A program made the translations under genes and the position numbers. DNA of 64,000 nt from Cenococcum geophilum 1.58 (Eukaryota; Ascomycota; Dothideomycetes; Gloniales; Gloniaceae), in contig KV748219.1 of NCBI GenBank assembly GCA_001692895.1, positions 62,001-126,000 of the forward strand, written 5' to 3'. This document shows positions 23,063 through 34,160 of this stretch, piece after piece; within the stretch, counting starts at the first letter, position 1; the number at the start of each line of letters is the position of its first letter. The notes below the pieces were generated by a model, which worked only from the letters and a program-made list of their open reading frames with translations, was not told where the DNA came from and searched no databases.

Positions 23063-24557
23063 AGGCTATTATATACTTACCTACGGCAGCAATAGGCGCT
23101 CTACTAAAATCTTAAATATATTTACCTTTAAGTTTAAGGGTAAAGGCCCTACGCGCTATATGCCCTTAATATTTACTATACGCGTAGGTAAGTAGAACCA
23201 GTATAGCCGCTTTAAGACTATTAGGGCCCTACGGAATAGAAAGCCGCTTATTTATATACTTAGTGGGCTAGCTTTCTATCTCTTATACCACTAGGATCTT
23301 AATATAAAGCCGTTTCCGGACTTTAGTAGTTACTTAGTATGGTATAATATACGCCTAATTAAGAGTGGTACTAGGGACTATAAGGTAGGCCTCTTATATA
23401 ACTTATAGCAAGATTAGGTTATAAAGGCCTTTTAGTATATTAGTATCTTCTTAGAGAAGAAGATATATATTAGGTAAAGTGCTAGCGCGCTAAGAGGTAA
23501 AACTAAAAGTAGATAGTAGGCTGTTACTTAAACTCTCTTTTATAAGAGTTTATAAGGTTAATAGTAGGACACCCCTTATAGATAGGCTACTTTAAAATCT
23601 GCTATATAGGTATTACGCCGCCTAACGTACTACTATTAATAATATAGCCCGAACTAGATAAATAAAAGGGCTATTTTAGCCTATAGCTATACTAGATTAA
23701 TAACCTTACCGCTATAGGGGTTATAAAACTTCTCTTTTACCTCTATAAGGTTATTCTATAAGACTTAGTAGCCCTTTATAAGATATTCCTAAGCTATCTA
23801 ATATAGAGCTACCCTATTTTTTAGTATAAGGCGTATAAGGCCTTTATATAGGATCTAAAGCCCTACCTATAGAAAGAGAAGAGCCTAAATTAGCTATTAA
23901 TTCTTTATTAGGCTATATTACTCCTTACTAACTAATTAAAGGCTCTATATACTAAATATAAGCAGATAGCTAGTAAGGTTAAAGGTTTATTAAACTATTT
24001 AGATAAGTCCTAGTAGGCTTAGTCTTTATAGCTTTAATTACTAATATCTAAAGGCCTTATATTTCAACTAGAAGCCCCTTTAGCTATAGCTATAATAGTA
24101 GCTATAGTATAGCCTTAGGGCTAGTCTACTAACCCCCTATATCTGCCTATAGAAGTAGCCCCTTTAGCTCTATCTATTATGGAATTTAGTAAATATATAT
24201 CTGCCTAGGTAAGCGCTATAGGCTCTCCTTCCTATATAGCTTTACTACTACCGCTACTATAATAGCCGTAGCCGCAGCCGCAGCTAGAGCCTAGGTCTAG
24301 GTCTCCACCTATATACTATATAAGCTGCGCAGTAAACTTTATACGGGCCCTTTAACGTAAGTAGACTAAAGGGCTAGGAGGTAATCCTTTTATAGTAGCG
24401 CTAGATTTTAAATAGGGTAGTAAATAGCGGGCCGGCTAGTAAAAGGAGGTTTAATAATACTCCCTACGGCTTAAGGTTATTAAAAAGATTAAGTAGGTTA
24501 TATAGGTCTAGAAGGTTAGTAAGGAAGCGGCTATATAGTAGGTTAATCTATAGTAGG
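23063..24557 (+). pseudogene. Crypton copy 1, recombinase core to near C-terminus
   Basis: It aligns colinearly with copies 2 and 3 from the recombinase box I region to the GCR1_C-like DNA-binding domain (about 24,460-24,520). Compared with copy 3 it lacks 46 nt after 23,487, between TAGCG repeats, which shifts the frame. The arginine codon of the HxxR box has become TAA. The tyrosine-bearing GCYLN string at about 23,520 remains. It is interrupted at its end by Copia B2 and continues at 30,839. Confidence 0.8.
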
Positions 24558-24743
24558 TGTTAGAAACACAGGGTGACTCACCAATAACGACTACTCGAGT
24601 AGGGTTATAGTGATGTTGGTTAATTCTTTTTAATAGGAATTAGGAAAGGGGTAAGGAACTTAAGGTTCCTTACCACGCTAAGGCCACGTTAACACATAAC
24701 GGCAATATACTTCATACGACGGCAACTTACCTCATTCCCAACA
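24558..24743 (-). repeat. 3' LTR of Copia B2
   Basis: TGTTAGAAAC..CATTCCCAACA, 186 nt. It contains the hairpin GGTAAGGAAC-TTAAG-GTTCCTTACC, equivalent to the B1 LTR hairpin but with three changed base pairs that keep pairing. Confidence 0.93.
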
Positions 24744-24807
24744 CTAGCAACTCTTCTTTTTGTGGTTACTATATATATATATACAAACAGACAGTATATA
24801 ATAATAC

Positions 24808-24887
24808 TAGACAATATGTAACAAAACCAGACAATATATAACAAAACTAGATAATATATAACAAAACCAGACGATATATAACAATGC
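24808..24887. repeat. 20-bp tandem repeat, four units, B2 3' region
   Basis: Four consecutive 20-nt units of the type CAGACAATATATAACAAAAC, beside the 3' LTR of B2. They are absent from B1. Confidence 0.85.
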
Positions 24888-24963
24888 GGCAGTTAGTAGA
24901 ATTTAGTAAATAACGCAAAAACAGGTAGGCCGCTAAGACGCTAGTAGTAAGCGAGCCAATGGC

Positions 24964-25119
24964 GATTTTCTATGCCAGGTATAGAAAATCCTAATTAGTT
25001 AGCAGAAGTCCACACCGCCACCTAAATTAATTAGGCGTGGCGCTCTTAGCAAGGATCTAACTAATTAGACAACTTTAACCGGCGGTTAAAGTTCCATAAG
25101 ATCTTAACTTCTCTAAATT
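24964..25119 (-). promoter_or_regulatory. 3' module of B2: hairpins H1 and H2, 118-nt block shared with Gypsy F
   Basis: H1 is at 24964-24990 (GATTTTCTATG..TATAGAAAATC) and H2 at 25071-25093 (AACTTTAACC GGC GGTTAAAGTT). The block 25002-25119 aligns without gaps to 39978-40095 in Gypsy F, with 12 differences by my count, 10 of them transitions. The string GCTAAGACGCTAGTAGTAAG just before H1 recurs in A2 and in the F LTR. Confidence 0.85.
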
Positions 25120-25129
25120 TCCCTCTTAA

Positions 25130-28100
25130 CCTAACCTTTAACTTATATATATAGAGTATTTATATTAACAAACGTCTCTAGTGCCTTATTTAGGTTTGCC
25201 TTCGTCATCGCATCTACTAGGTTATTTTAGCCATTAATCTATTAGATCTTAAAGAGTTCTTAACGCTTATAGGACTGCTAAAGTGCCATAATATTAATTA
25301 TAAGACGCTTCTCCTTTATAGTACTAAGCTTAACTAAATACTTATAGAGGGAATATAAGTTAGTGTATATAATCATAGGGATAGCGGGAAGTTTAAGCCG
25401 GTCTATAATTATCTTAAGGGTAGTTCCAATTACAATTGCCATATTAACTCCGCCGACCATTCTATATATCTCTAACGCTAAAACGGTTTAAGTAACGCGC
25501 TTATTCTTAGTTAAGCTCCAATAAATAAGGTTACCGTAAATTATAAAGTCATTCTCTTTAGTAGATTCGTTTATAATAATAATCTTATATCCTAGCTAGG
25601 AGCTAAAATCTTTATTATTTATAAATAATCCATTAACGAATACAAAGAGCTTGGCGGTAGGAAGGTTAATAGGCACATAGAGTAGTCCCCTGTTAAGATG
25701 GTTTATTTACTAAAAAAGACGCTTATTTAGGGCAAGAACGTCATCCTTAGTTAGTTTCTGGTATTAAGCGGTAATAGAGAGATTAAAGGAAGCCTTGGGT
25801 TAATAGATAGAAGCTATATAAGCTTTATAAGCGCGTTACTCCACATATCCTTACTTTAGAGAATTAATGTTAATAACGTTAATCTTCTTACCTTAACCCT
25901 TCTAGCGTAGAGCAATGGAGCCCTTATTTAGGGAGAGGATATATCCATTAAAGAGTAATAGTATTACTAAGTTAAGTCTTTCCTTTAGCTTTGCTATAAG
26001 ATTTGCCTTTACTAGCTTATCTTCTTTAAGAGCTAAGAATTGGTCGTCTCCTAAGATAATTATATCGTCCGTTTATATACCGATAATTCCAAATTAAGTT
26101 CCTATAGTTATAATAAGGAAGCAGGGATTAAATATAGAAGTAGTTATTAAAAGCTTCTCCTTATAGTGCTCGCTATAGGTAGCCCACTAATGAGTTCCTA
26201 CCTTTGCGATTCTATATAATGGCTTAAGTATAACCATAATTGTATCCTCAGGATATTAGTGGCGAATTTGCTCTAAAAGGTATACTAGTATTAAGCGCTA
26301 AAGGCGCGTCTCTAATTAGGTGTAGGCCTAAGTAATATTTTACAGGTAAACCGCCATCCTATTCTTTATTAAGGAGGGAGCTAACGTAATAATAACTTAT
26401 TAACTAGCTTGTTAAATTATAGGGGATTACGTAAGGATTACTTCCTTACCATTATCGTTATAACCTTAAATAACTAGCCTTAACTTCTTAAATAGGGTAT
26501 TAGTAGCTTTACCTTTAATCTTATTAACTATTCTTAACTTAAATATGCGGACTCTATTAAACTTAGTAGGGTCATATTTCTTAAATTTAAAGACTCCTCT
26601 TATAATAAGACCGTCAATCTCCTACTTATCAGATGCTTGGAAAGGAGCTCCTAAAGTTATAATACGGCCTTCCTTTTAGAGCTATTTTGNNAGNTNNAAG
26701 TTAGCCTTCTCTTTAGCTGTTATAAAGGCCATTAATAGTTTATCTCTATTCTTAATAGCGGTAATAAATTACTCTTTAAAATTAATAAAATATTAGCAAT
26801 TTCGTAATCCCTTTAGGTAACCTCTACTACATCATAGTTGCGGTATATCTACTATAATTATATTAGAATCGCCTTCGCCTTCTAGAGCACGTTAATTATA
26901 ATTCTCCTCTAGGGTATCCTCTAGGGTATCCTATAAAGGCTCGGAGCTATTATCCCTATAGTAGGGCTTAATAATAGTTAAGTGGAATTAAGTGGGTTTA
27001 TAAGGCATCTAAAGAGTATAAGTTTAACTATTAATTATAATAAGTTTATATAGGCCTAACCATTCTCCCTTTTTACGCCATACGCGTACCTCCAATTGGA
27101 GTGGTAGATTAAGCGTAGTTAAGGTATTTAGGCCATTTCTTATTCCTAGTGCGTTGTTAACCTGGCGCGTAGCGTAGAGATATCACACCTCCTTTATTGC
27201 CTTACGAATAGCCTTAGCTTATTACATAATGGAGGGAGATAGTAGAGAATCGTTAGTTATTTAAGGGTAGGCGCTAAAGACTAGTAACATAGGTACGAGC
27301 CCATTTAGGCCAGCGGTATCGTTAATAGCCTTAATTGCTATCTATAGGATAAGCTCTTTACTAGCACCCTTTAGTTCTAAAGAAATAATCTTATATACGC
27401 GGCGTAATGGCGTATAATATTATTCTACTTTTCTAATACTATTATATGCCTTAACGGGGACTTCCTTAACCTTAATTNTTATTNCCTTTACCTATTATTA
27501 AAACTCTNTANATAAGAAGTTCTTTNNTATNTNATAAACAATTTAATTAGGGGGTCCTAGGTAGATATTAATCTAGTATAATTAAAGAGTATCCCATATA
27601 TTCCTAGCTAACATATTTTTTAAAAAGCGTGCGGCTTAGAAGGAGGTTAAGAAGTTAATAACTTAAAGTACTGGCTTGCCGCTAAGATATATAACATCTA
27701 TAATAATACAGAAGTTAAAGTTGTAGTTATCTTTAAGAGTAAACTTAAATCGGCTAGGGGACTTCTGGTTTATTTAGCAGTGGTAGCAGTACTTTATAAG
27801 ATATTTAATTACCTTAACCTTAACTTTATAACCTACTCACTAAAGGACCCTAAGCAATTAGTAAACAGATAGGTGGCCAAAACAACGGTGTAGTTAACGT
27901 AACTCTAACTCGGTTAGGTAGCTTTAAGTAACGCTCCTTTTTAGCTATTAAAGAAGCAACTAAGGGTAACCCTACTTACGTATAACAAGCACCCAATTAT
28001 CTCCCTAGACAAGCATATTCTTAAGGTTGTTAAGCTTAACACCTAATTTATCTATATCTTAGATATAGAATAGGAATAGGGTATTTACGGGGATAATATA

Positions 28101-30250
28101 GAAAGTAATATATCCTAACGGGGTTTGGACCTTAATTATACTAAGAGAGATTATAGTACCCTTACTAAAGCGAATTATATATTAGCCTACTATTAATTAG
28201 TTAATTTAAACAGAGCTATTAAGCTGCTAAAGAGCTCGAACTTAAGGCTCTCCTGCTATAAATACTCCTGCGGCTCCAGTATCTAGCATAATGCTATAGA
28301 AGACGTTCGCCGAGTATCTGTTATTAAAGGAGAACGCGGAACTTTCCTTTAGCTCGTTAAAGATATTTAACTTTATAATAGAATAGAGCATAGATTAGTT
28401 ATTAAGGATAGTAACAGTTTATATGCCATTTACCTCACCATACTCGGTAAAGTATTAGTTGGGAGAGTAGTCCTTAATTTCCATATCTATAAGGAGCTAT
28501 TCAGCCTCGTTAACCTTACCCTTAAGATCTTCTTCGCCTTTATATTAAACTAGAAAGTTTTAGAAGTAGGCTATAGTAACCTCTTAGTTTCCAACGTTTC
28601 GTGTGCTCTGGCGAAACCTATTATATACCTCCTTTCGTCTATTAAGAGGGTGTCTAGTTAACTAGTAATTTGGCTTCTTATAAATATAACACTTCTTCTA
28701 ATAATCGCTCCAAAGTGAACCTCTATAAGAACCTCTATAATTGCCTCGTAGTTAACGTTAATTATACCCTTTACTATATCCCCTACCACATCCACTATAT
28801 ATTCGATCAGTCCAGTTATAATTATATTAGTTAGCTAGGTCGATTAAGGTAGGTTAGAGTTAGGCGTTAAATTGCTATACTTCTTAAGAGCGTAGAGCAG
28901 TGCTAATAGAGGATCTTAATTAAGTATATACTCCTTTATAAGTACTTATAGGGTTAAAGAAAGCGAGATTATATTCTTTAATACCTCAGCATACGCTAAT
29001 AACTTAATCGCGTAGGCTAAGGTCCTTTTAATATAATTCGGATAAACCATACTAAATTATCTAAAGTTAATTAAAGAGCTTTTAAAGACAATTAAGCCAA
29101 GAGACACCTAGGTTCATAGCAATAATTCTTAAAAAAGTAGTCTCTCTCCACTCCAATATATATTACTGCTTATTCTCTTCTATTTTAAAGTAGCATCTTA
29201 TCTTATATATTATTTGGTTAAAATCATATCCTTTTCCTACTAAATAATTATAATAGAAGGTACTAGTGCGGCCCTTAAGCATAACGGAATAGGTATTATA
29301 ATATTAGTTAGGTTCTAGTCTAACCTTCTAATAATAGTTATAGAAGATACGCAGCTTCGAATTAAGGATATTATATAGTTCCCCACTAAACTTCTTCTTC
29401 TAGTCCGTATAGAGCTTCATAAGCTCTATAAGCATTTTTAAGGTGCCTCCAAGTAGTATTAGACTACGTTAAAATTATATTAAAGATTAAGGTAGGGATT
29501 GCTTTATAGGCTATAGTAGAGATATAGGGCTTAGTAGAACACGGCGTGGTACCTAATCTTCCTATAGTAGAGTTTAAAGGTTATTAAATCGCGAAGTAAG
29601 GGGATCTTGCGCTTGCTCTTAAAGGGTAGTAATTAATATTACTAGTTAAATTAGTGGATCCTAGGGAGCTGGAGATAGAGGTGAAAGCAATAAATGTGGA
29701 ATATAAGAACTTATACCTAGAGCAATAGAATTAGAGCGCGTCTCTATTAGCGTATTATTTAGATTCTATTATAAGTTAAGCTTCCTCTTAGTACGTAGTT
29801 AGTGCTTAACCTCTTATAAAGTCCATTCATGCTCTTCTTTTACGTTAATAACTTACTCCTAGATATTATCTCTAATAATACCCCCATCCATAGGGACAAA
29901 TACTCTATTCTCCCAAAGGAAGTTACGGAAGTCTTATATAACATCCTTCTTCACAAGAGCCCATATTTCCTTTATCTATTTAATAAAGTCCTCCTTTATA
30001 CAACACTATAGCTCGGTATCATTATATTCGCTGTCTATACAGTATACTATATAGTATACTAAGAATCCATTTAGGTCCTATTCCTCGGCGTTTATAGGGT
30101 TAATATTTATATTCTACGTCTCCGGGTTAATACTTTTCTTATACTTCTTTAGGTAGGTTAACGCCATAGTAGGTATAAAATTAACGGGGTGTCGTACATT
30201 AAAGGTAGGTAGGGTTTTTAGCTTTATAGAATCTCATAGGTTTGCTATTA
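25130..30250 (-). pseudogene. Copia B2 polyprotein relic
   Basis: The RNase H-like C-terminus lies at 25,270-25,600 and includes the open stretch MVGGVNMAIVIGTTLKIII. The reverse transcriptase active site at about 26,070 reads T-D-D-I-I-I-L-G-D-D after a stop that was probably Gln, giving the QTDD form seen in fungal Copia elements. Integrase and gag follow to about 30 kb. Sequence is collinear with B1 13.18-18 kb. It is heavily RIP-decayed and has ambiguous bases. Confidence 0.75.
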
Positions 30251-30275
30251 AAAGGTAGGCAATTAAGATGTTGTT

Positions 30276-30457
30276 AACGCGTTTTAGACGTTAACTTTAG
30301 GACCGTAGGTTTAGTAACACTTCTAACCTAAAGTACTTAACCAAATCTTTATATACGTAGTTATTTAACGCGTTTCGGACGTTAATTTTAGGACTATAGG
30401 TTTAGTAATACTTCTAACCTAAAGTACTTAACCAAATCTTTATAAACGTGGTTATTC
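30276..30457. repeat. 91-bp direct repeat, two units, B2 leader
   Basis: Two adjacent 91-nt units each begin AACGCGTTT and share TTTAGTAA(C/T)ACTTCTAACC. They lie in the 5' leader of B2, where B1 has an 18-bp repeat instead. Confidence 0.8.
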
Positions 30458-30652
30458 TATATAATAAACGCAACTTAGTATCTCCTAGTACTTAGTAACA
30501 CTTCTATTACTAGTTTTCCGCAAGTTTAAGGTAGTATAGTATCGCCGGGATCCATTCCATATAAGCGTATATAGCACCCCTATACGAGACTATCTCTTCT
30601 ATTTAAAAACCTAACTACTCTATAGTTAACTGTATATTTAACCACTAATCAG

Positions 30653-30838
30653 TATTAGAAATATAGGGTGACTTACTAATAACAACTACTCGAGTAGGGT
30701 TACAGTAATGTTGGTTGATTCTTTTTAATAGGAATTAGGAAAGGGGTAAGGAACTTAAGGTTCCTTACCACGCTAGGGCCACGTCGACACGTGACGGCAA
30801 TATGCTTCATGCGACGGCAACTTACCTCATTCCCGACA
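30653..30838 (-). repeat. 5' LTR of Copia B2
   Basis: 186 nt. It begins TATTAGAAAT (TG changed to TA) and ends CATTCCCGACA, followed by the GTAGG duplication. Confidence 0.93.
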
Positions 30839-31263
30839 GTAGGAGTAGATATAGTACTTATTAAATTAACTTTATAAACGGCTTTAAGCGGGTAAAAAGG
30901 CTTTAAAATAGTTATATATATAACTTCTAATAAGATACTAAGAGGTCCTCTATTAAAACCTTTATCTATAGCCCCCTAGGGGCTTATTTTAGTGCTATAT
31001 AAGTTTAATAGAGTGCTTTAAGGTAGTAGCGCGCAACTTAAAACGCGAATATCTTTATTAACCTATGGCTAATTCTTACCATTCTAGTGCAAGTAAAAAG
31101 CGCTTAGTAGGCTCTATGCATAGCGCTTAATAAGTGTTAAGAGTATAGCGTTGCTAGTAATTAAAAATTAACTATAGATATAGGGTAATATCTATAATCG
31201 CTAAACGCACGGACCTCTTTACCCGCGTAATTATAACTTAGCCGCTAATTTAGCTATATAAAT
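30839..31263 (+). pseudogene. Crypton copy 1, 3' end
   Basis: It resumes copy 1 after B2 with the remaining C-terminal codons and 3' non-coding part. It ends at 31263, the position matching 34160 and 37057 in the other copies, and copy 2 starts directly after it. Confidence 0.8.
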
Positions 31264-34160
31264 ATACCTATAGATATACTATTAGTATAAAAGGCCTAGC
31301 TAATCGTTAGTTAGCTAGAAAATTATATATTTAGCTAGCCACCTAGGGTAGATTTAAGGATCTCTATAGCGCTACTAGCGCTAAGCTAAGCAGATACGCG
31401 TATTAAGGGCTACCTACTAATTAAGCCGCTAATCGACGCCGACCGTAGGGTAATTAGGGCTATTAGGGCCCTAAAAATATATAAAAAAGTCCTCCTTACT
31501 TAATCCTTAATCGCGGCAGTATATCTACTATTATTCCTCTCTATATAAGATAGCGCTAACTAACTATATAGAGATTAATATTGCCAATAATACCGAATTA
31601 CGCGCTAACGCGTAATATATCCTTGCCCTTATATATACTATAAGGCCTAAGAATACGTCTATAATATATAATCTAAAGTAAAAGAAGTTTAAGGTAATAC
31701 TCCCCCCTTCTAAAAGTATTATAGCCTACGGCTAACGCGTTATTTAGCTCTAGGCCTTCTATAAATAAAAGCAGTACTATAATAGCAATACCATTATAGA
31801 GGATAAGCTACTTCTCTTTCTTATTAAAGAGGTTATAAGCCGGCCCTTAAAAGGGAAGAGCTATAAAGCCAATATTAATATACCCTAAGAGGAGACGCGG
31901 CTCTTGTGGCGGTTAGTTTATAGCTATATTACTACTTTAATAACCCTCTATTAGATATAAAAAGCTATAAAAATAAATAGCCACCTATCTTTATAGGAGG
32001 ATAGCGTTAGGAAGTACCTAAAGACGCTATAGCGGAGGAACGCGTAGCGTAAGAAAGAGTAGTTTACTAATAAGGGCAGAGATACCCTCCTTAACGGCTA
32101 TACTAAGGATAAGTTCTAAAATATCTACCATAAGCTTTAAACTAAGGGCGCCGCCTTATCCCTAGAGTGCTACTTCTATACGCTTATTAATATCCTACTA
32201 GGCTACTATATACTTACCTATAGCGGTAATAGGTACTCCGCTAAGATCTTAGATCTATTTACCTTTAAGTTTAAGGGTAAAGGCCCTACGCGCTATATAC
32301 CCTTAATATTTACTATATATATAGGTAAGCAGAACTAGTACGGCCGCCTTAAGACTATTAGGGCTCTATAAAATAGGAAGCCGCTTATTTATATGCTTAG
32401 TAGGCTAGCTTTATATCTCTTATACTACTAGGATTTTAATATAAAGCTATTTCTAGACTTTAGCAGTCGCTTAGTATAGTATAATATACGCCTAATTAAA
32501 AGCGGTACTAGGGACCGTAAGGTGGCCCTCTTATATAACTTATAGCGAGATTAGGTTGTAAAGGCCTTCTAATATATTAGCGTCTTCTTAAAGAAGAAGA
32601 TGTATATTGGGCGGAGCGCTAGCGCTAAGACGGCAGAGCTAAAGGGGGTTAGTAAGGACCAAATTTAGCACGCTAGGAGGTAAAACTAAGAGTAAATAGT
32701 AGGCTGTTACTTAAACTTTCTTCTATAAGAGTTTATAAGGTTAATAGTAGGACACCCCTTATAAATAAGCTGCTTTAAAATCTGCTATGCGGGTATTACG
32801 CCACCTAATATACTACTATTAATAATATAGCCTAAACTAGATAAATAGAAGGGCTGTTTTAGCCCGTAGCTATATTAGATTAATAACCTTACTACTATAG
32901 GGGTTATAAATCTTCTCTTTTACCTCTATAAGGTCATTCTATAGGACTTAGTAGCCCTTTATAAGATGTTCCTAAGCTCTCTAGTATAGAGCCACCCTAT
33001 TTTTTAGTATAAGGCGTATAAGGCCTTTATATAGGATTTAAAGCCCTGCCTATAGGAAGAGAAGAGCCTAAATTAGCTATTAATTCTCTACTAGGCTATA
33101 CTACTCCTTACTAATTAACTAAAGGCTTTATATGCTAAATATAAGTAGATAGCTAGCAAGGTTAAGGGCTTATTAAACTATCTAGATAAGTCCTAGTAGG
33201 CCTAGTCTTTATAGCTTTAATTACTAATATCTAGAGGCCTTATATTTTAACTAGAAGCCCCTTTAGCTATAGCTATAGTAGCAGCTACGGCATAGCCTTA
33301 AGGCTAGTCTACTAACCCCCTATATTTACCTATAGAAGCGGCCCTTTTAGCTTTATTTATTACGGGATCTAATAGATATACGTCCGCCTAGGTAAGCGCT
33401 ATAGGCTCTCCTTCCCGTATAGCTTTACTACCGCCGCTACTATAATAGCCGCAGCTGTAGCCGCAGCTAGAGCCTAGGTCTAGGTCTCTACCTATATACT
33501 ATATAAGCCGTGTAGTAAACTCTATATAGGCCCTTTAGCGTAAGTAGACTAAAGGGCTAAGAGGTAATCCTTTTATAGCAGCGCTAGATTTTAAATAGGG
33601 TAGTAGATAGCGGGCCGGCTGATAAAAGGAGGTTTAATAATACTCCCTACGGCTTAAGGTTATTAAGGAGATTAAGTGGGTTACGTAGGTCTAAAAAGTT
33701 AGTAAGGAAGCGGCTATATAGTAGGTTAATCTACGGCAGAAGCAGATATAATACTTACTAAATTAGCTTTATAAACGGCTTTAAGCGGGTAAAAAGGCTT
33801 TAAAATAGTTATATATATAACTTCTAATAAGATACTAAAAGGTCCTCTATTAAAACCTTTGTCTATAGCCCCCTAGGGGCTTATTTTAGTACTATATAAG
33901 TTTAATAGGGTGCTTTAGGGTAGTAGCGCGCAACTTAAAACGCGAATATCTTTATTAACCTATAGCCGATTCTTACCATTCTAGTATAAGTAGAAAGCGC
34001 TTAGTAGGCTCTATATATAGCGCTTAATGGGTATTAAGAGTATAGCGTTACTAGTAATTAAAAATCGACTATAAATATAGGGTAATATTTATAGTCGCTA
34101 AACGTATAGACCTCCTCGCCCGCGTAATTATAACTTAGCTGCTAATTTAGCTATATAAAT
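31264..34160 (+). mobile_element. Crypton copy 2, full 2,897-bp unit (tyrosine recombinase + GCR1_C)
   Basis: One plus-strand protein relic spans most of the unit. The recombinase core at about 32,200-32,760 shows a box I arginine (G-N-R-Y-S-A-K-I), an HxxR box now Y-I-G-R at 32603-32614, a downstream R-R-stop-N stretch, and the nucleophile context G-C-Y-L-N with the tyrosine at 32708-32710. A GCR1_C-like block (YSLRLKVIKEIKW) is at about 33,641-33,700. Recombinase followed by GCR1_C is characteristic of fungal Cryptons. These move by site-specific recombination and make no target duplication, which fits the absence of one here. Unit edges are set from where copy 3 leaves homology and are uncertain by a few bases. 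Confidence 0.75.

Larger units (their letters stand above)
24558..30838 (-). mobile_element. Copia B2, complete element in Crypton copy 1
   Basis: Both LTRs are 186 nt (24558-24743 and 30653-30838), flanked by GTAGG (24553-24557 and 30839-30843). Joining the flanks restores the Crypton sequence seen uninterrupted at 33.73 and 36.63 kb. Length is 6,281 bp, minus-strand orientation. A purine tract (minus strand AAAAAGAAGAG) lies beside the left LTR. Twelve ambiguous bases cluster at 26,690-26,697 and 27,478-27,533. Confidence 0.95.
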
